From IMG/VR virus record IMGVR_UViG_3300029448_000035, positions 1-59,204 of that record: DNA of 59,204 nt; one strand, given 5' to 3'. Source of the stretch: a virus. Both the position numbers and the translations under genes were made by a program. Within the stretch, counting starts at the first letter, position 1. The number at the start of each line of letters is the position of its first letter. The notes under the pieces are model-generated. The model saw only the letters and a program-made list of their open reading frames with translations. It was not told where the DNA came from and made no database searches. Shown here piece after piece: positions 42,401 through 47,379 of the stretch.

Positions 42401-42994
42401 AAGAAGTTTGAGTACACGATTAAGTCCAGAACGTTTGGCCTCGGCGAACTGCCCATCAGGAGAAACTGGAAGGGAGAAAAGATCGAGCAAACACCGAGAG
42501 GCACAAACGGTATAGCTTACCAGCTGTTCGACATCACCAAGGCTAGACAAGGTGAAGCTGATGCAGTGTCCAACGAAATCTGGAGGCTGTACGAGCAGAC
42601 AGAGGACCTGACACAGGCGTGTGGAACCCCTGGGTACGCGCAGAAGAGAAAGATCAACGTGCCTAACATAAGAAAGAAGCATCTCAAGATGCTTGAAGAA
42701 GAGGGTCTGGAGTATACGTGGGTAAACGACGAGGAGTTCATGGCTGATGCGCTGTACCTAAACACCAATGACCTCAACAGACTGATGGAGGCTTCAGGTA
42801 AGGAGAGGTACATGGAGATAGAAAAATTGATGGCTACGGAGGAGTACAACGCAATGGATGACTTCGAGAAGGTTGAAGCTCTCAACGATCTAAACGGAGG
42901 GTTCAACGGTGCCGTCGAGATAAACAACGGGCAGTTTAGGAATCACACCACGGTCCTGTTCGATATCATGCAAGAGAAGTATGAGCAGAGATAA
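33437..42994 (+). CDS. Giant polyvalent internal virion protein (3185 aa)
   Basis: One sixth of the genome. Visible parts: short helical N-domain (1-45), Gly/Ser linker, a Gly/Ala-rich hydrophobic region (about 395-470), a coiled coil (about 615-860), a zincin-like segment LQEEVMHSVIGASLFNLYMK (about 1177-1196) with downstream EETVIEFLSAYA, a KLGAWALNLSQ...LTIDSHVMR element, a large-polyvalent-type domain starting GQKVGVRLNLNV (about 2095) through NPFKHNVFVDASGRPIKSAD, and amphipathic C-terminal helices (NLLTPMSQITNVGANMVNAL). Polyvalent proteins of this kind are packed in the head and ejected first to condition the cell. The zincin motif lacks the first His of HExxH, so peptidase activity is doubtful. 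No RNA polymerase motif seen. Confidence 0.72.
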   Translation: MDEKYFKVVDKMVSQGKSSDYILQVLNMQQAGVSEGDLAAYMELKKKDSGSGGQGSTPGPSTGSSSVDGNSESTLGFSEAFQLSGEQGVRMNEVVQEKIEDDPTGPSITPDDPRFDEAKERAEEAKRSGSLNRTTEERTGLDYESYFEERNLEENVVLNDIWNWTESKLNEVMPETFDKLVNSGDLQQEVARIKDRPDLQIGQTFIDYGEADMIREPGAPFLVPDSANAPQFYVDADFRADKVSELRNYWVQEKANQFLQTEFKDQVKDYVKEKHPDLSEDALEALTDKMYYDFGIDVDLDDDNKINEQPWVQDFVNSAGSSTRDLFVGAVQLVAGGINEVANINDRTRAARNARLISEAGNFGPRNTTVFTGDKEGMLTAFGNGNYGAGFWQLGTGIGEVIPQTAAIVGSTMAGMPNVGLGLVVAAGGGGAYAQAALDPNSTGFSRLAYAGSAMGIEFVGGRILQGITKGSSKWMLENISRLERRGLSRQVLNSGRRSWLHPQAVRGVSNASQLRGSSSWFAHSRALLDTWKATSMRLGMGSSTEAAEEGIAYAFDELVSKPLILGQESDFNLIDLFEQSILGGFGGAMAVGGGFAHGNSVAGARSRANANALDIRNLERRADELEVKAQEAINEAEKRGYQRMADSNRLRAHRMTEANARFYDMLQLRHPQLFEAVQKLDQEINAMSNMIDQNQTPDTNVDLESELNKAVQERQKLVNSVASETVTLTDQENETKFDAAAEAQMSQLDLDVAQVEAAADDMMSRMQRGETTSDAVDQAFKVAEQARQKRSEVKALIEQHNEIKEQLKQEDVDPEVAADLQNQQEDIRQELSQKTGVAAEAFGSVSEAETQIEGEARLTQEWLDGTIQGLENSSLSSDRVREILDGEGDFAMLTAENPNAKTVSEGKNIQFNRMALRWLVSRGYEGKIHRIVGKYDAGENSFLVEDMTIEDSIEFAKKFGQESVAHRTGLVQADGSINLFEGKPVYHETNPDNFFSVIKDTEGNQTSFSFIPSDQYMDADGNTITGEEYTERSKQNARDFSDIEAAIQENPVQEEGQTEQKEGVNAAEDGYVTVRTNSDGSSAVVAGQNGVETAAEAKAINNLTKLVKALFGDNVEVRIYQSQDAADAVEAGSWGGLFTKSDGKRVIHINPQAIRDNARLEGEQFRGALREKSFKETLQEEVMHSVIGASLFNLYMKSPRLASRMESLVMKLAEKENLDDGSLGLRERVESKKAQYGRGAITQKQKAEVFEETVIEFLSAYAANPDRFQFSQVDKFRIALNKMLVDLYGAMGKTFQIDSVDTLLEIGKKFSAAQERGETFRFDVEEAGDQRASERISPTRIPTNENGKITVKMKETFYRYDIGFKKDIGSEEITREFNDVWHFINWWKKSTKMGEDQHFFSFETTDGTPIDVERIKNYKSRRSDRITSVESSKQINSMISDAVSQKIISPVVAARIRNKIKRTLNKMSVMERNNRVNSDRYKREVALVRRFEENTEQLIQKEARAKGKEFIRGGMDDVSRASHYLRLDLMGRLGADEYMTRRAKIKDSIQSLTGINLNRVKNKLEEEILIRQAIMNMPEHVPPGYSAGEFGRYNDLESVNASSKLADLAMYYTGERSSEVIKEVFEGENPIKFFENYHEAATTRVKELIESGRLDGTVQDNMMRLHFIMAFTSAQNRANPNVEVAMQILELANKDKGRRGAHLILPQAMIDSMKKRGTFPGFDKKNLIPGHTLLGARNSFDKLNALIQGDLSAYSNKQIPATVKDALVRATGTRGNFIDDNGNVMWDSVMKFLLSPYEGSRVRKTGTVMAQELFSAKLGAWALNLSQYSMPDLSVADTKLSDVLTIDSHVMRTMSMLLGSNYGLDIEMQIEANIEKLAGWLVENLPTQGEFGKRRRSLKSNMSSYGRIYTTFPVSDIAKRTGVAAIDIARDYLSTISDADTATKLEGLLSEAINPTTKFYADDLTRTRQLVTAVSDGEMTPSQFGQLLFADSQVSTAEILKGKALTSKYETYASAIKALPKDEVRASSRLTRPLSNGDATESPLYRQRTLDEASKVRPNLTIDDEAVMEALSTDATSRRIMAKDSQISEGQKVGVRLNLNVMKNTGVPVQTMHDKTASGEALRYAAAVTVKNPTLYVNQNARRKILTFQENKFPMASVNGEFLTDKLNQTDFNGVKAFFNPFKHNVFVDASGRPIKSADEATIIGSVVYLRGNIEYYDFNDPILFEGRTETEAQKEKRTKRGPKYDRALKRFAAYSSRMGVEFTNQEDLMEAYDNMPIASQVAMSESEVVDNMEEAQKRASVRLRLRQTAGRASRTYQGETRKTILNNPNNYFTPQVLKQLKQQLGNKTDAELIDIMTDDGLGRLSQRNDDLGVLAAAEMINRAVANGDMDAIPDLIEEAAAMGTTAGRILRHLRELRGSTPRGIEMVILKEVERRGNSLSDEQKSRLQKMAAEIFRLGAEHEELMKRAIAGEDLEAELKAKTKEYKEAEKNLETFANAVIERGWGQIGGLLIQGNLLTPMSQITNVGANMVNALGKVAVDALALPIERLVNVLGIDSPMKRNYSINAYIHGMRRFGVGFMEAIDQIKTGQEADVTEWRMARGFAPFRSLMSAMGKGDLPLGPDGKVSLNTRAKLFVQGTLGIPAEIMFRFLSLGDTPFRRYVEGIELYQIGRNQGLEGEALKNFLKFPTKQAMEMAEAEGKKLTYQEETIASRTADDFVKFVERMTARFFDWIPGTDGNAIARFLIRSNIPYRRTPANILYDTLTFATPYVAIPRMMSELRNGDARSASQTLAKSMIGGMATQVTLMMIREGLISGAIEWNEDEERNMAYDQFPPNSINISALNRWINGESTAKQEDDYFISYMKLGIIGTVMGSVVKGVDRGELKKRDYSGDKWASHVVQDAFGIQAFSSIAHMMDQSFVQGMNNFIQVISTGDERTWENWLGTTFQAMSATVLPNTMTAFYRAERDYLPDSRITKDMGFAERILKKFEYTIKSRTFGLGELPIRRNWKGEKIEQTPRGTNGIAYQLFDITKARQGEADAVSNEIWRLYEQTEDLTQACGTPGYAQKRKINVPNIRKKHLKMLEEEGLEYTWVNDEEFMADALYLNTNDLNRLMEASGKERYMEIEKLMATEEYNAMDDFEKVEALNDLNGGFNGAVEINNGQFRNHTTVLFDIMQEKYEQR

Positions 42995-43427
42995 AAAATT
43001 CAAGGACACCAAGGTTGGGAAGTGGGTGGCTGAAAAGCTTCCCGATGTGGCGGACACTCTCGGAGGCGTGCTTCCTGATCAGGGCGTACTCGGTATCGTC
43101 AAGCGAGTGGTCGCGGGTGACCCTGGATTATCGGCAGAGGACAAGATGGAGTTTGAAAGACTGGCCGCTGAAGAAGAGATGAACGCACAAGAGCAAGTGA
43201 CTAGAAGATGGGAGGCGGATGCAAAGGGTGACGTCAAGCTTGCTAAGTATATAAGGCCTGTCACGTTGATTACGCTGACTTTGTTCTTCATGATTATCAT
43301 GGTGTGGGATGGCCTTGATGTGACATTCATGCCCCCAGAGAACTACATAAACCTACTTGAAATTCTGATGCTTACCGTCTTCGGGGCGTATTTCGCGGGT
43401 AGGACGATAGAAAAGGTTAGAAAGTGA
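42981..43427 (+). CDS. Holin, 3TM-family-like (148 aa)
   Basis: A basic, polar N-terminal half is followed by two clear membrane segments: YIRPVTLITLTLFFMIIMVW (about 90-109) and YINLLEILMLTVFGAYFAGR (about 123-142). The A-K-Y-x-R-P-V-T motif before the first segment is characteristic of phage '3TMs' holins. It starts inside the end of the giant protein gene (14-nt overlap) and ends in a GTGA overlap with the next gene. It should release the M15 endolysin. Confidence 0.72.
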   Translation: MSRDKKFKDTKVGKWVAEKLPDVADTLGGVLPDQGVLGIVKRVVAGDPGLSAEDKMEFERLAAEEEMNAQEQVTRRWEADAKGDVKLAKYIRPVTLITLTLFFMIIMVWDGLDVTFMPPENYINLLEILMLTVFGAYFAGRTIEKVRK

Positions 43428-44161
43428 AAACAATAATATTTGTAGCAGTAATTATGATTGGGCTTGGATTAGGATGTACTAGGTTTCAAAAACCAATATC
43501 GACGCTAGAGCCGTACAGTTTCACGTTTGACTTCACGTCTGCACCAGACCCATTGAATTCTGGCGGAGACGGAGACGATTGGTTGTTTGCAGCTGATAAT
43601 GGGGTTGGGTTTACTTCAGGAGCTCAAGTCTACAACACCTCTTACAACCAAGAGGTTGGTGGTAGGGTCGGTGTGGTGAAGTACACGCGCATACCTGGAA
43701 GCCCTGAAAGAGGTGGACTGTGGTACGCTACCGCTCCTGAAGCTCATACAGGTGAATCATGGTATAAGGAGCTAGGAAGAGTCAATAGCTTCCCAGACAA
43801 CTATAAGGATTACTCAACGTGGAGGTTAAGAACAGATATCTATCTATCTGGTCTCAATGAAGCCGCTTCTACTTTTCGGTCGGGAGGTCTTCGTGCGGGT
43901 CTTGGGATTTTTGGGTCCCAAGACTACATAAGATTCGTTGAGGACGGACTAAGCCCCTCTTCTTACGACATTGTAGAAGATCAATGGGTGACATGGGATA
44001 CTGGGGAACAGACTCTAGATCCTAGTACGTTTCAGTTCCCTCCTGAAGGTAACTGGTTTAGACTATACATCGACAGGCGATCAGGCGAAGATGAATTCAT
44101 TTTTAACACTGATCAATCTGTCATAGCCCTTGACAACTTTACAATAAGCTTTACACCATAA
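43424..44161 (+). CDS. Secreted or lipoprotein-like beta-sandwich protein (245 aa)
   Basis: GTG start (GTGA overlap with holin) gives MKTIIFVAVIMIGLGLGCTR, a short signal sequence with Cys at 18; the LGLGC site is only a rough lipobox. The rest is aromatic and beta-rich (TFDFTSAPDPLNSGGDGDDW, WRLRTDIYLSGLNEA, NWFRLYIDRRSGEDEF), like a concanavalin or carbohydrate-binding sandwich. Last gene of the late arm, next to a holin: an outer spanin-like protein, a polysaccharide-binding lysis factor or an exclusion lipoprotein are options. Using ATG 43454 instead would remove the signal. Confidence 0.55.
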   Translation: MKTIIFVAVIMIGLGLGCTRFQKPISTLEPYSFTFDFTSAPDPLNSGGDGDDWLFAADNGVGFTSGAQVYNTSYNQEVGGRVGVVKYTRIPGSPERGGLWYATAPEAHTGESWYKELGRVNSFPDNYKDYSTWRLRTDIYLSGLNEAASTFRSGGLRAGLGIFGSQDYIRFVEDGLSPSSYDIVEDQWVTWDTGEQTLDPSTFQFPPEGNWFRLYIDRRSGEDEFIFNTDQSVIALDNFTISFTP

Positions 44162-44166
44162 AGAAC

Positions 44167-44188
44167 GAGGGGCCCCGAAGGGCCCCTC
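44167..44188. terminator. GC-rich hairpin between convergent arms
   Basis: GAGGGGCCC (44,167-44,175) pairs perfectly with GGGCCCCTC (44,180-44,188) around a CGAA tetraloop. It lies just after the last late stop and before the end of the minus-strand arm. No T run follows, but the symmetrical stem could stop transcription from both sides. The rest of the gap to 44,265 shows nothing I recognise. Confidence 0.7.
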
Positions 44189-44265
44189 TAAGGTTAGCGA
44201 AATTACCCCGCACTATGTCGGTGTAACGGTGCTAAGATAGTACAACTGGCTGACCCAGCATTCGC

Positions 44266-46170
44266 TTATCGGACGGGACATGCTCCAGTATCGCAGTTGT
44301 CGATCTCGATATCGTCAAGCGAGAGCTTGTCCAAAGACGTGATCGGGGTGACACCAGCTTTCATCTCCTCGTACTTCTCCTTCGTAATCTCTTCCAGCGG
44401 AGCCTGATCGAAACCATGATCACTATGGAGGAGGAAGGAAACAGACTTTGTATCGACGTAGTGGTCGTGAAGCCACCATCGGATAGCCTCCAGCTCTTCC
44501 TTACGGTAGTAGATGGTGACGCTAACGCTGTTGTCTGACCACTCAGCCTGCAGCCTTCGGATCACGTCCAGTTGATCGCATGCACTCATGTCGTCAGCGA
44601 ACTGAGTGCCTTCAGGGAATGAGCAAGGAAAAGATACAACCACCGTGCTGTGGTCCTCTGTACCGTCGAAGTTGCGGACGTATTCTACGTGATACCCGTT
44701 AGCCCTAGCAACTCGTGCAAGCTCGCTATCTGTAGCCATTCGGATTCTCCTAATGTAATATTGGGAGTATCCAGGGTGAGCCCCTGGTGTAACACCAGCA
44801 AGTAGAGACAGCGTTCCAGAGGGTTTAACTGTAGTAAGCTTAATGGAAGGAGGGAACCCATGTTGTTCAGAGTATTCTTTGTCGTATGCGCGAAGATACG
44901 TATAGGCTTTGTCTAGCCAAGACTTTTGTTCTTCAGAAGCCTGAAGGTATCCAGTGACACCAATACCCATCCGCATGTTGCGGTGTACGATGTCCTCGGT
45001 TTCCTTAATGGAACACGGGATGGCAAGGCTGTGCTTGTTTACCCTGTACAGGTATCGAAGGACCTTCCTAAGTTCATCGTAGGTTTCGATGTTTGGGAGG
45101 TACACCTCAGCCAGACAGCAGGTCTCAAAGTTTTCAAGACTCTGTTCGGCACAGGGGTTGTAGCCCTGAACGTTAGGATCGGGATACTGTGTGTCTCCAG
45201 TCCTACCCATGGCACGAGAAGCTTTCAGGTTGATCAAGCCGTAAGGCTCTCCGTTACCCTTGTACCCCTCCCAGAACTCCTCTGGAAGCTTGGAGATGTC
45301 GTCACACACAACAGAGTTGTTGGACATGGCTCTCCAGTTCGGGATGTTACCGAGGTCCCAACGCTTGGCACGCAGGAAATCCATATCGTCGTAGTCACCC
45401 AGAGCAATCTGAGCAGACCTTCTGACGTTACCAGCCACCACGATCTTGCCAATGATGTTCATGATATCGAGGCAGTCCACGCTGGACAGGCGACGACCAG
45501 CCTTAGAGTTCAGGATCTTGTTAATCTCCATCATGCCCCAGACCAGGTCTTCGCTACCGCTGGCGGTACCACCGAACCCTTTGATCTTTGCACCCTTAGG
45601 ACGGATGAGGTGAGTGGCAAACGTAAAATCCTCACAGGACCCGTCCTGCCAGAAGTGAGATTCAATGACCCGCTCAAGAAGCTGGACCCATCCCTCACGA
45701 GAATCAGGAACGATGAAGTCTGCGTCATTGACATCAGCCCTCGTAATCTCGACTTTCTGGTTCCCGACCTTTGGGAGCTGGTAGATGTTTTCTCTCTGAA
45801 TGTTGAATCCAACTCCGCTACCCAACATTAACATTTCGAATGCCCACGTAAATGGGCGAACAGGCTCGTCCACAACAACGAACGCGCAGTTCTGAAGGGA
45901 TGGGAGCCCCAGTTTATCTACGGTCTTGGTTCCGAGTTGCCACAGGAATCGGCCAGCTACGGTACCTTTCAGGTCCAGCATGATGTTTCTCAACTCCTCT
46001 TGATCGACTTCGTTGAAGTTGCAACCAAGTTGGTCGTTGCATGCCTTGACTACGCGCTCGACCGTATCAGGCCACTCTTCTGTCTTGCCATCTTCGGTAG
46101 GTCGAGAGTACGTTCTCTTGAACGTGGGGTATCCTACCTCACCCCATGGAGTAAGTTTTTCTGTGCTCAT
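44266..46170 (-). CDS. Ribonucleotide reductase, class II monomeric type (634 aa)
   Basis: Converts ribonucleoside triphosphates to deoxy forms using adenosylcobalamin. Visible: GTVAGRFLWQLGTKTVDKLG near residue 70, SLQNCAFVVVDEP with the first active-site Cys, YNPCAEQSLENFETCCL (about 335-351) with the radical Cys and Glu, and the C-terminal CDTGAC redox pair. Length and sequence style match the monomeric RTPR of Lactobacillus leichmannii rather than class I. No small subunit or activase is nearby, as expected for class II. It follows an A-rich leader (T run 46,171-46,180 on the plus strand) at the end of the replication operon. Confidence 0.88.
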   Translation of the reverse strand: MSTEKLTPWGEVGYPTFKRTYSRPTEDGKTEEWPDTVERVVKACNDQLGCNFNEVDQEELRNIMLDLKGTVAGRFLWQLGTKTVDKLGLPSLQNCAFVVVDEPVRPFTWAFEMLMLGSGVGFNIQRENIYQLPKVGNQKVEITRADVNDADFIVPDSREGWVQLLERVIESHFWQDGSCEDFTFATHLIRPKGAKIKGFGGTASGSEDLVWGMMEINKILNSKAGRRLSSVDCLDIMNIIGKIVVAGNVRRSAQIALGDYDDMDFLRAKRWDLGNIPNWRAMSNNSVVCDDISKLPEEFWEGYKGNGEPYGLINLKASRAMGRTGDTQYPDPNVQGYNPCAEQSLENFETCCLAEVYLPNIETYDELRKVLRYLYRVNKHSLAIPCSIKETEDIVHRNMRMGIGVTGYLQASEEQKSWLDKAYTYLRAYDKEYSEQHGFPPSIKLTTVKPSGTLSLLAGVTPGAHPGYSQYYIRRIRMATDSELARVARANGYHVEYVRNFDGTEDHSTVVVSFPCSFPEGTQFADDMSACDQLDVIRRLQAEWSDNSVSVTIYYRKEELEAIRWWLHDHYVDTKSVSFLLHSDHGFDQAPLEEITKEKYEEMKAGVTPITSLDKLSLDDIEIDNCDTGACPVR

Positions 46171-46200
46171 GTTTTTTTTTCGGAAAGGCCTACAAGATAC

Positions 46201-46701
46201 TCAGAATTCTTTTGAATACCTCCATATTCGGTAGGTATCTAAAGACCTGATGTCGTGTAAGTTAAGTTTAGTGATTAGATCTTGGCGGTCCTTCCTGCGA
46301 TACTTCTGCTTGTATGCGTCACGTTTGTTCGCGACCATAACAGCATCCCTGAGTTCATCCTCAGTGTAATGCACGAGCTCCGCCCGATCCACGATTGAGA
46401 ATCCACCTTCTTCTGGCATGTCGAAAGCGATTATCTTGGCGCCCCCATACAACCATCCAGCATTCCCTTGTACGTTCTTCAGCTCCACCCAAATCTCGTC
46501 GGGCAGATTGTTCCCTTTTACATCTACACCCCAGCGACCCATGTTGTTATGGGCCAACCAGTAGTCTACATGCTCATGTATGTCCTCAGTGTGTGAGGAC
46601 TTCTTTACGTCCAGTCCTAACTCCTCTGCCGCTCTCACAAACCGAACCTCAGCCACCCTTCCCGTCGAGCCCGAATAGGCCCTCCGCTTTTGGCTCACCA
46701 T
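46201..46701 (-). CDS. PD-(D/E)XK nuclease-like protein (166 aa)
   Basis: GRWGVDVKGNNLPDEIWVEL then KNVQGNAGWLYGGA places D60 and E73-x-K75 in the D...E-x-K order of restriction-type nucleases, with E19 as a possible fourth residue. Similar small proteins occur in T4-like and other marine phages. A DNA-processing role beside the resolvase is likely. It lies between the 87-aa gene and ribonucleotide reductase in the same operon. Confidence 0.6.
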   Translation of the reverse strand: MVSQKRRAYSGSTGRVAEVRFVRAAEELGLDVKKSSHTEDIHEHVDYWLAHNNMGRWGVDVKGNNLPDEIWVELKNVQGNAGWLYGGAKIIAFDMPEEGGFSIVDRAELVHYTEDELRDAVMVANKRDAYKQKYRRKDRQDLITKLNLHDIRSLDTYRIWRYSKEF

Positions 46702-46912
46702 GAGCTTCGTAAAATTGGTTAGAGGCTTCTCTTACGAGGTCGAGTTCGTAGTTAATCTGCTGTCTCACTTTCTGTGTCAGCTCCACTACGTACCCTGGGT
46801 GTCTCTTCGGATCGCCCTCCCTGTTGAACAGGTCCTCGTAGAAGTTCGCTATCAGGCGGTGCATCCTTTCGGTTGCTACGCCGTAGCTTTTTCCCACGTC
46901 TTCTTTTGTCAT
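46649..46912 (-). CDS. Small helical protein overlapping two nuclease genes (87 aa)
   Basis: Starts MTKEDVGKSYGVATERMHRL and contains the helix HPGYVVELTQKVRQQINYEL. The sequence looks like a real helical protein. Its first 161 nt overlap, in another frame, the 3' end of the upstream resolvase gene, and its last 53 nt overlap the next nuclease gene. Function unknown. Confidence 0.55.
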   Translation of the reverse strand: MTKEDVGKSYGVATERMHRLIANFYEDLFNREGDPKRHPGYVVELTQKVRQQINYELDLVREASNQFYEAHGEPKAEGLFGLDGKGG

Positions 46913-47363
46913 CTGGTATGTTGTCTTTGATTATACTTATAGCTTGTTCGACCTGCTGTCGATTCTTACAAATAAACAGCATAGGTAGCGGTTTTCCAAG
47001 TTCGGTTAAGTATTTCATAAACAACTTCCATCGCATAGGGAAGTCGTGATGAGAATGAAGAAAACCCTTCGTCTCTATGATCCAGCTCTCGTCCTTCGCA
47101 ACGAAGTCGGGCTTGTAACGTATCGGGAGTGCGATGCTGTCGCTCCGATCGGTCATGTCTTTCTTCTTCGAGGTCATCTTCCAGTACACACCCTCGTATC
47201 GGAACTTGTCCATGAGTGTATACTCGTGCTCCTCATAGGAGAAAGGTATCCCAGATTCAGCGAGAAGGTCAGCGCAGGCTTTCTCAAGCCCGCTCTTATA
47301 CCTCCCCAACTCCCTTTTCTTAGCGGACTTCCTCTTAGGAGTCTGTCCTCTCTTTCGCTTCAC
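46752..47363 (-). CDS. T7 endonuclease I-like Holliday junction resolvase (203 aa)
   Basis: Cuts branched DNA during recombination and packaging. Catalytic pattern matches T7 gp3: YKSGLEKACADLLAESGIPF with E27, then YKPDFVAKDESWIIETKGFL with D86, E97 and K99. Core ends near residue 150; the remaining ~50 residues are Arg/Ser/Glu/Pro-rich and overlap the 87-aa gene, so they may be a late extension through loss of a stop. A ~15-residue insertion (about 60-77) separates the first Glu from the Asp. Confidence 0.8.
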   Translation of the reverse strand: MKRKRGQTPKRKSAKKRELGRYKSGLEKACADLLAESGIPFSYEEHEYTLMDKFRYEGVYWKMTSKKKDMTDRSDSIALPIRYKPDFVAKDESWIIETKGFLHSHHDFPMRWKLFMKYLTELGKPLPMLFICKNRQQVEQAISIIKDNIPDDKRRRGKKLRRSNRKDAPPDSELLRGPVQQGGRSEETPRVRSGADTESETAD

Positions 47364-47379
47364 ATGGGAAAGTTACAGC

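Noticed and set aside
33437-42994. Virion RNA polymerase in the giant protein
   Set aside because: No DxDGD-type or T7-type catalytic motif was found; an Asp-rich stretch near residue 295 (VDLDDDNK) is not in a polymerase-like context.
43424-43460. AATATTTG near the 43,424 start as a promoter
   Set aside because: It does not match TAnnTTTG in register and lies after the start codon; the gene is coupled to the holin by GTGA.
45234-45831. Plus-strand frames inside the reductase gene
   Set aside because: They are shadows of a strongly conserved minus-strand gene.
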